Below are positions 6,597 through 12,845 of a stretch of DNA of 13,802 bases, in pieces. The stretch comes from an uncultured Bacilli bacterium (lineage in GTDB: Bacteria > Bacillota_I > Bacilli_A > RF39 > UBA660): assembly GCA_947624855.1 (NCBI GenBank), contig CANQMC010000024.1, forward strand, positions 1 to 13,802, given 5' to 3'. Under the pieces are notes generated by a model that had not been told where the DNA came from, ran no database searches, and saw only the letters and a program-made list of their open reading frames with translations. Numbering within the stretch: the stretch's first letter is position 1; each line of letters begins with the position of its first letter. Made by a program: the position numbers and the translations under genes.

Positions 6597-7424
6597 TTAA
6601 TCATCTCTTATTTGATCTTTAGGAATTAAGGAATAATCATATAATACACCTGAATGATTATCTAATATTAATTCTTTAGCTATTTCTTTATTGGTTAATC
6701 TATCTATTACAATTCTATAAACTTGGGATATTCGAAAATATTGGTCTCCTTCTTTGCGAAAATGATGATTTTCTTCAACTAATTTATAACGATATGGGTA
6801 TTCTCTTTCACTTCTTAATTCACCACATAATTCCCCATTTTCACACCAAACTAATATTTGAACGTCTTGATCTGTATTATTTTTAAAACGATAGTCAATA
6901 TTATTATAACAAACTGAAGTTCCGGTTCCAAAAGGAACTCTTCTTCGTTCATCAGGAAATAGTGCATCAGAATGATGATGCAATTCAGTTACTTCTAAAG
7001 GACTATTTAAGACTAACCAATGAATCATATTAGCCATTTGACAAAGACCACCTCCATAACCGGCGGCTAAACCCTTACGGCCAATTACTAATCCTTCTTT
7101 ATATCCTTGTTTTTCGCCTGCTTGACCAACTGTACTCCAAAAAGAAAAAGTTTCACCTGGATGAATAATTATACCATTTATTTTTTGACAAGCAAGCATT
7201 ATATTAGTTACTTTATTTTCTTGTAATTTTAAATCAACACCTACTAATTTCCTTATTAAAATTGAACTATGACTTTTAACGATATTTGGTAATTCTTCTT
7301 TAGAATGAGTTTTAGCTATTTTTTCTTTACTAACTATATTTTTAAAATGTCTAACCATTATTTCTTTTTTCATTGATATTTTATGCGTTGTTGGACTTAT
7401 ATCACAAAAAAGTTTTCTTCCCAT
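6597..7424 (-). CDS. VanW-family protein
   Basis: A 275-aa protein of the VanW family (named from the VanB glycopeptide-resistance cluster; biochemical role unestablished). The signature block is clear: NGIIIHPGETFSFWSTVG (83-100), GYKEGLVIG, then GYGGGLCQMANMIHWLV (122-138) with the G-G-G-L-C-Q core, followed by a His-rich stretch (ELHHHSDALFPDERR, 147-161). The N-terminus (RKLFCDISPTTHKIS) has no signal peptide or membrane segment, as in the short chromosomal VanW-like proteins of Bacillota. It leads the operon with the DltA/DltC-like pair, suggesting a shared cell-envelope function. The leader from the predicted start (about 7443) is about 19 nt. No vanHAX/B ligase genes are present, so it is not evidence of vancomycin resistance. 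Confidence 0.9.
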   Translation of the reverse strand: MGRKLFCDISPTTHKISMKKEIMVRHFKNIVSKEKIAKTHSKEELPNIVKSHSSILIRKLVGVDLKLQENKVTNIMLACQKINGIIIHPGETFSFWSTVGQAGEKQGYKEGLVIGRKGLAAGYGGGLCQMANMIHWLVLNSPLEVTELHHHSDALFPDERRRVPFGTGTSVCYNNIDYRFKNNTDQDVQILVWCENGELCGELRSEREYPYRYKLVEENHHFRKEGDQYFRISQVYRIVIDRLTNKEIAKELILDNHSGVLYDYSLIPKDQIRDD

Positions 7425-7449
7425 ATTACCACTACTCCACTTCTAAACA

Positions 7450-7477
7450 AGTATAACATACCCCCCCCCCATGTCAA
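7450..7477 (-). promoter_or_regulatory. Poly-G spacer promoter of the VanW/Dlt-like operon
   Basis: On the minus strand a perfect -35 TTGACA (7472-7477) is followed by a 16-bp spacer and TATACT (7450-7455) with the extended-minus-10 TG (TGTTATACT). Ten of the 16 spacer bases are an unbroken G run (7461-7470 as C on the plus strand). Such a run is extremely unlikely by chance in this AT-rich sequence. Loss or gain of single G residues by slippage would move the spacing away from or to the 17-bp optimum. This is the layout of known phase-variable promoters such as meningococcal porA. Activity and variability here are inference. Confidence 0.85.
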
Positions 7478-7630
7478 TATTTTCTCCTTAACAAAATTGA
7501 GGAATATGTATTTAAAACTTATTTTAAGTATAACATATTTACTATTTAAAATATATATTTTTTTTAGTAATTTTAAAAAAATTAATAGTATAAATTAAGA
7601 TTATTATTTATAATATATATGAGGTGCTTT
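7478..7630. other. AT-rich gap between the divergent operons
   Basis: This gap should hold the promoter of the phosphopantetheinyl transferase gene. TATAAA at 7589-7594 and TATAAT at 7609-7614 are -10-like, but neither has a fair -35, and the second is too close to the ribosome site (GAGGTG, 7621-7626). A 12-bp word containing the vanW -10 (AAGTATAACATA, 7449-7460) recurs at 7526-7537. Confidence 0.4.
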
Positions 7631-8230
7631 ATGGAATATTTAATTAAAAATAATAAAGAATATAATAATAAACAAATTAAAGATTTTTATAATATATTAC
7701 CTTCTTATAAAAAAGATAAAATTAAAAAATATAAAAATAAAGAAACAAAAATAAATTCTATTATTGGAGAAATATTATTAAAAGATTTACTTTTAAAACA
7801 TAATATAATTTATAATAATTTAAATTTTTATCTTAATTATTATGGAAAACCATATTTAAAAAATAATAATTGGTATTTTAATATTAGTCATTCATTTAAT
7901 TATATAATAACCACGATATCTGATAAAGAAATTGGCATTGATATTGAAAAAATAAGAAATACTCCTTTAAATGTAATAAATTATTTTGCAACTCAAAATG
8001 AAAAAAAATATATATTAGCTAATAAAAAATATATATTTGAAAGAATTTTTAAAATATATACACTTAAAGAAGCTTATTTTAAAATGAAAGGTGAAAATTT
8101 AAATAATATATTAAAAGTTGAATTTAAAATTTGGGGTAATAAAGTATATTGTAGTGATAATAGTGTTAATTGTGGTTTTATAAATGATATAAAGGGATTT
8201 ATAATTGCTTATTGTGAAAAAAGAAACTAA
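7631..8230 (+). CDS. Sfp-type 4'-phosphopantetheinyl transferase
   Basis: A 199-aa Mg2+-dependent enzyme that moves phosphopantetheine from CoA to the serine of a carrier protein. Family motifs appear in order: GKPYL (72-76), NISHS (84-88), GIDIEKI (102-108) with metal ligands D104 and E106, and YTLKEAYFKMKGE (143-155) with E147 and K151. It is of the Sfp class, not the small AcpS trimer. I use the ATG at 7631, 6 nt after GAGG; an in-frame ATG at 7619 lies before the ribosome site. It is divergent from the VanW-DltA-DltC operon, and its natural partner is probably the carrier at 4959-5198. Extremely AT-rich and Lys/Asn-rich, more so than its neighbours. The first hairpin repeat follows 6 bp after its stop and may act as its terminator. 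Confidence 0.9.
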   Translation: MEYLIKNNKEYNNKQIKDFYNILPSYKKDKIKKYKNKETKINSIIGEILLKDLLLKHNIIYNNLNFYLNYYGKPYLKNNNWYFNISHSFNYIITTISDKEIGIDIEKIRNTPLNVINYFATQNEKKYILANKKYIFERIFKIYTLKEAYFKMKGENLNNILKVEFKIWGNKVYCSDNSVNCGFINDIKGFIIAYCEKRN

Positions 8231-8236
8231 TTTTTT

Positions 8237-8283
8237 AATATATCCATTGTATTTTTTTGGCATTTCTGCCACTTTTTTACAAT
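8237..8283 (+). repeat. Hairpin repeat, copy A
   Basis: First of three same-orientation copies. The layout is an outer inverted repeat (CATTGTA / TACAAT, missing the last G in this copy), T-runs, and an inner stem TGGCA-TTTC-TGCCA. It shares 47 identical bases with copy C, including the flank AATATATCC. It fills the gap between the convergent phosphopantetheinyl transferase and AlbA_2 genes. On the plus strand the inner stem is followed by C and six T residues, so it can also work as a weak terminator. Confidence 0.9.
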
Positions 8284-9609
8284 TTATAATTTATGATTAA
8301 CTTTCCAATAACCATTTTTATTTGCACCCACTCTTTTGATATAATCAAACTCAATAAGCATTTTAAAATTTCTTATAATAGTCCTTTTGTTTACATCTAG
8401 TAATCTGGCAAGTTCTTCTTGAGTTATTGATGGTTTGTCTATTATTAATTTTATAATTGATTTTTGTAAATTATTAAGAGATTTAAATCGTACATTTTCT
8501 GAAACTTCATTATTATTTCTAAATTCATTATTATTAAAAGGCACTGTTACTCGTATGTGATTAGGGAAGAATTCAAAAATACTTTTATCATATGTTTTTA
8601 ATACTCTTTGTATTCCTGTTCCAAGTTGTTCCACAAAATTTAAATCTCTAAAAATTCTCATTAATTCTGGATTTCTAGGATTAGAAAAACCTTCTAAAAA
8701 TTCTTCTTGACTAACCCCTTCTTGTATTCCACCATTTGAGGATATAACTAACTTATTATCAAACATTTCAAATTTTGGAGAATAACCATTACACCAATCA
8801 TTATGAATAAGTGCATTAGTAATTAATTCCTTTACTGCATTATAATCATACATTTTTATTTCTTTTCTAACTGGAGTTTCTATTTTTGTATAGATTTTAT
8901 TTTCTATCATAATTTTATTTAAAATATTGTCTGTTATTTTAATTAAAGAACAAAAGCCAAAATCTTCATTTTCTATCAAATTATAAACATCATCTCCAGC
9001 ATATTTAGCAAATTGTACTGATATATTATTATTGTCCGAAAGTAAATACGCAATATAATTAAAATCATCGTTATCATCATAAAAATCTAATTTTTTTAAA
9101 AAATTATCATTTATTTCAAAACCATTTTCTTGATAATATATTTTTAATGTTTTAAATTCTAAATCCTGTTTTGGTGACTTTATATTTTTTAAAGAATTTC
9201 TAGCACGCTTTGAAAATAAATTAAAAATCGTTTCTCCATTCATACTTTCAACAGCTGATCCTACTCTAATGAAACAACTATCTGGAGTCATTCCCATTCC
9301 TCTTAAATAATATGGTCTTTCTGCACCTTTTGCTACAATAATTTGAATATATTTCTTATCATTTAATTCATTTAAAACAACATCAAATAAACCCAAAGTT
9401 GAAGGCATAATATTATTTTTTATTCTATCTTTTATTGTTCTTTGCAATAAATCAATATTACCGGCTATTCCTTTAATATTTCCTTTATCATCAATTCCTA
9501 TAAATATGTTTCCACCTTCGGTATTTAAAAAGGCAATTACTTCTTTTTCAAGATTGTCTGTAAGTTTAATTTTAAATTCATTTCTTTTATCTTCTAATAA
9601 TCCTAACAT
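8284..9609 (-). CDS. AlbA_2 (Schlafen-like) domain regulator with C-terminal winged helix
   Basis: A 441-aa protein of the COG2865 type, often named RecG-related. Three parts are visible. Residues about 8-125 are an AlbA_2/Schlafen-type nucleic-acid-binding domain (EFK at 11-13; LNTEGGNIFIGI 28-39). Residues about 255-357 are a HATPase_c_4-type domain (AVKELITNALIHNDW 258-272, RNPELMRIFRDLNFVEQLGTG). Residues about 378-438 are a winged HTH (KPSITQEELARLLDVNKRTI 392-411). Such proteins are accessory, frequently on mobile DNA, and are thought to be regulators or defence-linked; the function is unproven. The ATG at 9609 has GGAGG 9 nt upstream. The triple 12-bp repeat covers its promoter, making autoregulation through the winged helix plausible. 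Convergent with the gene at 7631. Confidence 0.88.
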   Translation of the reverse strand: MLGLLEDKRNEFKIKLTDNLEKEVIAFLNTEGGNIFIGIDDKGNIKGIAGNIDLLQRTIKDRIKNNIMPSTLGLFDVVLNELNDKKYIQIIVAKGAERPYYLRGMGMTPDSCFIRVGSAVESMNGETIFNLFSKRARNSLKNIKSPKQDLEFKTLKIYYQENGFEINDNFLKKLDFYDDNDDFNYIAYLLSDNNNISVQFAKYAGDDVYNLIENEDFGFCSLIKITDNILNKIMIENKIYTKIETPVRKEIKMYDYNAVKELITNALIHNDWCNGYSPKFEMFDNKLVISSNGGIQEGVSQEEFLEGFSNPRNPELMRIFRDLNFVEQLGTGIQRVLKTYDKSIFEFFPNHIRVTVPFNNNEFRNNNEVSENVRFKSLNNLQKSIIKLIIDKPSITQEELARLLDVNKRTIIRNFKMLIEFDYIKRVGANKNGYWKVNHKL

Positions 9610-9629
9610 TAATTTTTACCTCCATTATA

Positions 9630-9658
9630 ATATTACCATATGTCACTATAAATGTCAC
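9630..9658 (-). promoter_or_regulatory. Candidate promoter of the AlbA_2 gene
   Basis: GTGACA (9653-9658) is followed by 17 bp and TAATAT (9630-9635) on the minus strand. The -35 lies within the middle 12-bp repeat. The -10 is a 4/6 match and the leader would be short (about 15 nt), so this is tentative. Confidence 0.4.
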
Positions 9659-9676
9659 TATAAATGTCACTATAAA
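9641..9676. repeat. Three perfect 12-bp direct repeats (iteron-like operator)
   Basis: TGTCACTATAAA occurs three times head to tail at 9641-9652, 9653-9664 and 9665-9676, about 32 bp upstream of the AlbA_2 start codon. The period is close to one helical turn, fitting cooperative binding of one protein along a DNA face. It overlaps the predicted -35 region. A regulatory operator is the likeliest reading. An origin-type iteron is possible but no Rep gene or DnaA box is visible. Confidence 0.85.
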
Positions 9677-9699
9677 TTTAGTTGATACAATAGCCAAGC

Positions 9700-9742
9700 A
9701 AAAAAAGAAGTATTAGTACCTCTTTTTACAAATGGCTAATAC
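9700..9742 (-). terminator. Terminator after the serS fragment
   Basis: On the minus strand GTATTAG pairs with CTAATAC (9736-9742 and 9710-9716 complement), extended by an inner CC/GG, and is followed by TTCTTTTTTT (9700-9709). It would end transcription from the ATPase gene, and may be the original terminator of serS before the insertion. Confidence 0.65.
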
Positions 9743-9768
9743 CTTTACTCATTATCCACCAATATTTA

Positions 9769-9881
9769 GCTTATTTCTTTTCGATTTTTTCTTTTCCACC
9801 CATATATGGTTGAAGTACTTTAGATATTTTAATACTTCCATCTTCTTGGTAATTGTTTTCTAATAAAGCAATTAATCCTCT
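9769..9881 (-). pseudogene. Orphan duplicate of the serS 3' end
   Basis: These 113 bp match 11265-11377 with a single difference (A at 9824 for G at 11320, changing Pro to Ser in the serS frame). They encode the last 36 or so SerRS residues plus the stop and 2 bases beyond, with no start or ribosome site. Homology stops abruptly on both sides. It lies directly after the ATPase gene, and its first bases complete that gene's TAG stop codon. It is a footprint of insertion or recombination at the serS 3' end, not a functional gene. Confidence 0.95.
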
Positions 9882-11121
9882 ATAAATCTAAACTATCTTG
9901 ATTTAATAAGAATTCTTGTATTCCAATTACTAATATTCCTTCTTCGGTATACCAATGCTTAATATTATCTTTTACAACAATTATTTTTTTAAATTCATCT
10001 CCAATATTAAGTAATGGCTTTTCTTCTTGAATAGTTTTTTCTCTTTCTTCTAAATGTAAAGTACATTGAATGTAATATCTTTTATAAGATTGATTACATA
10101 TAAAATCAACTTCCAATTGTTTTCTTTTGTTTTTTTCTCTTATTTCTACAATTCCAACATCTACATTATATCCTCTTATTAATAATTCATTGTATATAAT
10201 ATTTTCCATTAAATGATTTTCTTCTAGCTGTCTAAAATTAATTCTAACGTTTCTAAGACCAATATCTGTAAAATAATATTTACTTGGAGTAGATATATAT
10301 TTTTTCCCTTTAATATCATATCTTTCAACTTTATTAATTAAAAAAGAATCTAATAAATAATTAATATATGATGTTATTGTTTGAACATTAACGTCTTTAA
10401 CCATATTACTAACAAATGTATTTGCTAATTTTGTTGGATTAGTAAGTGATCCAACTGATGATGATAAAATATTTACAATATCATTTAAAACATCTTCTCT
10501 GCCAATATTATTTCTTTCTATTATATCTTTTAAATATACTGTATCAAATAAATTACTTAAATAGGAACTTTTTTCTTCTTCTGTTTTTTTAGTTAAAATA
10601 TAAGGCATTCCACCATAAACTAGATATTCATTCCAAGCTTCATCTTGGGTTCCATTATAAGCAAAAGTAAATTCTTTAAAAGATAAAGGATAAACTTTTA
10701 TTTCATCTCCACGACCTCTAAATTCGGTTATTATATCAGATGATAAAAACTTAGAATTACTTCCTGTAACATATACATCAACATTTTCTATATGTAAAAA
10801 ACCATTTAATACAAACTCAAAATCTGGAACATTTTGTATTTCATCTAATATTACATAATACATTTTTTTATCTACAATTAAACTACGTATATATTCATCA
10901 AGTGTATCGGGATTTAAATATTTTTTATTTTTTCTTTCTTCTAAATCAATTTTAATTATATGATCTTCTTTAACTCCATTTGCAATTAAATAATTTTTAA
11001 AAATTGGATCCAATAAATAAGACTTACCTGATCTTCTTATCCCGGTAACAACTTTAATCATTCCGTTTTCTTTTCTGTTAATTAACTTATTTAAGTATAT
11101 ATCTCTTTTTATTTGTTTCAC
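9880..11121 (-). CDS. AAA_14 / DUF4143 ATPase
   Basis: A 413-aa P-loop ATPase. The AAA_14 domain carries Walker A GIRRSGKS (27-34), Walker B YYVILDE (88-94) and a sensor strand VTGSNS (118-123). The DUF4143 part contains [16 protein letters not shown] and a PD-(D/E)XK-like pattern: Glu in ENIIYNELL (307-315), EVDFI (337-341) and YIQC (350-353), the last with Gln-Cys where Lys is common. This fold may be nuclease-like, but function is unproven. I start at the GTG at 11121: GGAGG lies 7 nt upstream and [14 protein letters not shown] is the usual family N-terminus. A longer frame from 11160 would translate the hairpin repeat. The TAG stop is formed at the junction with the orphan serS fragment. 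It has its own promoter (11175-11203). Confidence 0.88.
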   Translation of the reverse strand: MKQIKRDIYLNKLINRKENGMIKVVTGIRRSGKSYLLDPIFKNYLIANGVKEDHIIKIDLEERKNKKYLNPDTLDEYIRSLIVDKKMYYVILDEIQNVPDFEFVLNGFLHIENVDVYVTGSNSKFLSSDIITEFRGRGDEIKVYPLSFKEFTFAYNGTQDEAWNEYLVYGGMPYILTKKTEEEKSSYLSNLFDTVYLKDIIERNNIGREDVLNDIVNILSSSVGSLTNPTKLANTFVSNMVKDVNVQTITSYINYLLDSFLINKVERYDIKGKKYISTPSKYYFTDIGLRNVRINFRQLEENHLMENIIYNELLIRGYNVDVGIVEIREKNKRKQLEVDFICNQSYKRYYIQCTLHLEEREKTIQEEKPLLNIGDEFKKIIVVKDNIKHWYTEEGILVIGIQEFLLNQDSLDL

Positions 11122-11130
11122 AATAAATCC

Positions 11131-11172
11131 TCCATTGTATTTTTTTGGCATTTCTGCCACTTTTTTACAATG
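11131..11172 (+). repeat. Hairpin repeat, copy B (ATPase leader)
   Basis: A 42-bp copy with both outer arms intact (CATTGTA / TACAATG) around the inner TGGCA-TTTC-TGCCA stem. It shares 42 bases with copy C and 41 with copy A. It lies between the ATPase promoter and its start codon, so most of it is transcribed as leader RNA, and its edge contributes the first bases of the GGAGG ribosome site. Confidence 0.92.
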
Positions 11173-11174
11173 AC

Positions 11175-11203
11175 ATTATATCATATATAAAAAATATTTT
11201 CAA
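11175..11203 (-). promoter_or_regulatory. Promoter of the AAA_14/DUF4143 ATPase
   Basis: On the minus strand TTGAAA (11198-11203) is followed by a 17-bp spacer and a perfect TATAAT (11175-11180). A start near 11168 falls inside repeat copy B, giving a leader of about 47 nt. The -35 just touches the end of copy C. Confidence 0.8.
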
Positions 11204-11249
11204 TATATCCATTGTATTTTTTTGGCATTTCTGCCACTTTTTTACAATG
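11202..11249 (+). repeat. Hairpin repeat, copy C
   Basis: Same orientation as copies A and B. It shares 47 identical bases with copy A (AATATATCC flank included) and has the complete outer arms. It sits between the serS terminator and the ATPase promoter. A and C start 2965 bp apart and bracket the AlbA_2/ATPase island. Confidence 0.92.
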
Positions 11250-11268
11250 AAAAAAAGCCAAATGGCTT
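11250..11268 (-). terminator. Intrinsic terminator of serS
   Basis: On the minus strand AAGCCA-TT-TGGCTT (11255-11268) is followed by a U run (11250-11256). The stem overlaps the serS stop codon by two bases. This hairpin is absent from the orphan serS fragment, whose match ends within it, so the two 3' ends use different terminators. Confidence 0.85.
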
Positions 11269-12550
11269 ATTTCTTTTCGATTTTTTCTTTTCCACCCATA
11301 TATGGTTGAAGTACTTTAGGTATTTTAATACTTCCATCTTCTTGGTAATTGTTTTCTAATAAAGCAATTAATCCTCTTGGGGTTGCTACAACTGTATTAT
11401 TTAGGGTTGCTAAATATTCATTACCTTTTTCAGTTTTCATTTTAATACCTAAACGTCTTGCTTGAGCATCACCTAAAGTTGAACAAGAACCAACTTCAAA
11501 ATATTTTTGTTGTCTTGGACTCCAAGCTTCTACATCACAAGATTTAACTTTTAAATCAGCTAAATCCCCACTGCAACATTCTAATGTTCTTACAGGAACA
11601 TCAAGATTTCTAAAGAATTCTACAGTATATTGCCACATTTTATCATACCATTCCATTGCATCTTTTGGTTTACATAAAACAATCATTTCTTGTTTTTCAA
11701 ATTGATGAACACGATATAAACCTCTTTCTTCTAAACCATGAGCTCCTACTTCTTTTCTAAAACATGGAGAATATGATGTCATAGTAATTGGTAATTTTTT
11801 TTCATCAATAAGTTCTCCTTTAAATTTACCAATCATACTATGTTCAGATGTACCAATTAAATATAAATCTTCACCTTCAATTTTATACATCATCGCATCC
11901 ATTTCAGCAAAAGACATAACTCCAGTTACAACATCACTTCTAATCATAAAAGGAGGAACACAATAAGTAAAACCTTTATCAATCATAAAATCACGAGCAT
12001 AAGCAATAATAGCTTCATGAAGTCTTGCTATATCTCCAATTAAATAGTAAAAACCATTACCACTAGTTCGACCAGCACTTTCTTTATCTAAACCATTTAA
12101 TGATTCACATATATCAGCATGATATGGTATTTCATAATTTGGAACTTTATTTTCTCCATATTTTTTTACTTCAACATTTTCAGAATCATCTTTACCAATA
12201 GGAACACTTTTATCTATTATTTGAGGAATAATTAACATTATTTCTTGAATTTTTTTATTAAGTTTATTTTCTTCTTCTTCAATAGTAATTAATTCTTGAT
12301 TTATTTTATTTACTTCTTCTTTTAATGTATTTGCTTCTTCAATTTGTTTATCACGCATTAATTTACCAATAGAATCACTTTTATTATTTCTTTCTTTTCG
12401 TAAATTATCACCTTTTGTTTTTAATTCTCTTACTTTTTGGTCTAATTCATATACTTCATCTACTAATGGTAATTTTTCATCTTGAAATTTCTTTTTAATG
12501 TTTTCTTTTACTAACTCCCTTTCTTCTCTTATTAATTTAATATCAATCAT
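11267..12550 (-). CDS. serS: Seryl-tRNA synthetase
   Basis: A 427-aa class II synthetase that charges tRNA-Ser (and tRNA-Sec where present). The N-terminal two-helix coiled coil (about 30-105) is the tRNA-binding arm. The catalytic domain shows TSEHS (234-238), motif 2 CFRKEVGAHGLEERGLYRVH (263-282) and motif 3 [18 protein letters not shown]. Motif 3 reads NNTVVATPR where B. subtilis-type enzymes have NGSGLAVGR, so it belongs to a less common bacterial SerRS branch that resembles archaeal/eukaryotic enzymes at this point. The ATG at 12550 has AAGGA 6 nt upstream. Expression is controlled by the serine T-box leader. Its last 37 codons are duplicated at 9769-9881. Confidence 0.97.
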   Translation of the reverse strand: MIDIKLIREERELVKENIKKKFQDEKLPLVDEVYELDQKVRELKTKGDNLRKERNNKSDSIGKLMRDKQIEEANTLKEEVNKINQELITIEEEENKLNKKIQEIMLIIPQIIDKSVPIGKDDSENVEVKKYGENKVPNYEIPYHADICESLNGLDKESAGRTSGNGFYYLIGDIARLHEAIIAYARDFMIDKGFTYCVPPFMIRSDVVTGVMSFAEMDAMMYKIEGEDLYLIGTSEHSMIGKFKGELIDEKKLPITMTSYSPCFRKEVGAHGLEERGLYRVHQFEKQEMIVLCKPKDAMEWYDKMWQYTVEFFRNLDVPVRTLECCSGDLADLKVKSCDVEAWSPRQQKYFEVGSCSTLGDAQARRLGIKMKTEKGNEYLATLNNTVVATPRGLIALLENNYQEDGSIKIPKVLQPYMGGKEKIEKK

Positions 12551-12589
12551 TTTAATCCTTCTTTCTATTTTATTTTTTTACTTAAATAA

Positions 12590-12776
12590 AAGAAAAACCC
12601 CAAAACTGCTAGGAGCAAATTCTGCGGTACCATCCTTTATATTACTTAATTATCATAACGCTGATGCTGCGGGAATGATTAATTCCACTAAAGAAGGAGA
12701 TTTCTTATAATTTTTTAATTCATTTCCACCAACCATGAACTCTCTATCTAAAAATATTATAATACTTATCTTCTTT
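12590..12776 (-). promoter_or_regulatory. T-box riboswitch (serine) upstream of serS
   Basis: A leader RNA that senses uncharged tRNA-Ser and allows serS transcription when charging is low. On the minus strand, stem I runs 12776-12690: AAAGAAG pairs with CTTCTTT, and the specifier loop has the AGTA / GAA loop-E pair followed by A-UCU-C (12700-12698), a serine codon. The apical part carries AGAGAG and GGTTGGTGGAA. The T-box/antiterminator follows (12636-12611): AGGA and TCCT close it, UGGUACC is the 7-nt bulge that contacts the tRNA acceptor end, and GCA...TGC is the upper helix. A weak competing terminator (GCTCC...GGGGT then TTTTC) ends near 12590. Confidence 0.92.
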
Positions 12777-12791
12777 TTTTCGCTTTTTATT

Positions 12792-12800
12792 AGTATAACA
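12792..12800 (-). promoter_or_regulatory. Extended -10 promoter of the serS T-box leader
   Basis: TATACT (12792-12797) preceded by TGT on the minus strand, the same TGTTATACT word as in the poly-G promoter. A -35 at 17 bp is poor, as tolerated with an extended -10. The start near 12785 lies just before stem I. Confidence 0.6.
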
Positions 12801-12845
12801 CAAACTAATAAAATATACTAGTATTTTTAATAATTTTGTTAATTA

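Noticed and set aside
6597..7424. Vancomycin-resistance cluster
   Set aside because: VanW-family proteins are common in sensitive Bacillota. No VanA/VanB-type ligase, VanH, VanX or VanRS genes are present.
7383..7598. Plus-strand open frame across the poly-C run (contains Pro-Pro-Pro)
   Set aside because: It lies antisense to the vanW start and its promoter, has no ribosome site and low-complexity content. The C run is explained by the minus-strand promoter spacer, not by a coding contingency locus.
9641..9676. CRISPR array or plasmid-type origin
   Set aside because: Only 12-bp units with no spacers, no cas genes, no Rep protein or DnaA boxes. Position over a promoter fits an operator better.
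11122..11160. Longer ATPase start (GTG at 11160)
   Set aside because: That extension translates the hairpin repeat and includes the GGAGG site. The GTG at 11121 has correct spacing and the typical family N-terminus.
12498..12710. Plus-strand 70-codon frame upstream of serS
   Set aside because: It is antisense to the serS start and the T-box antiterminator. The conserved RNA structure on the minus strand explains the sequence.
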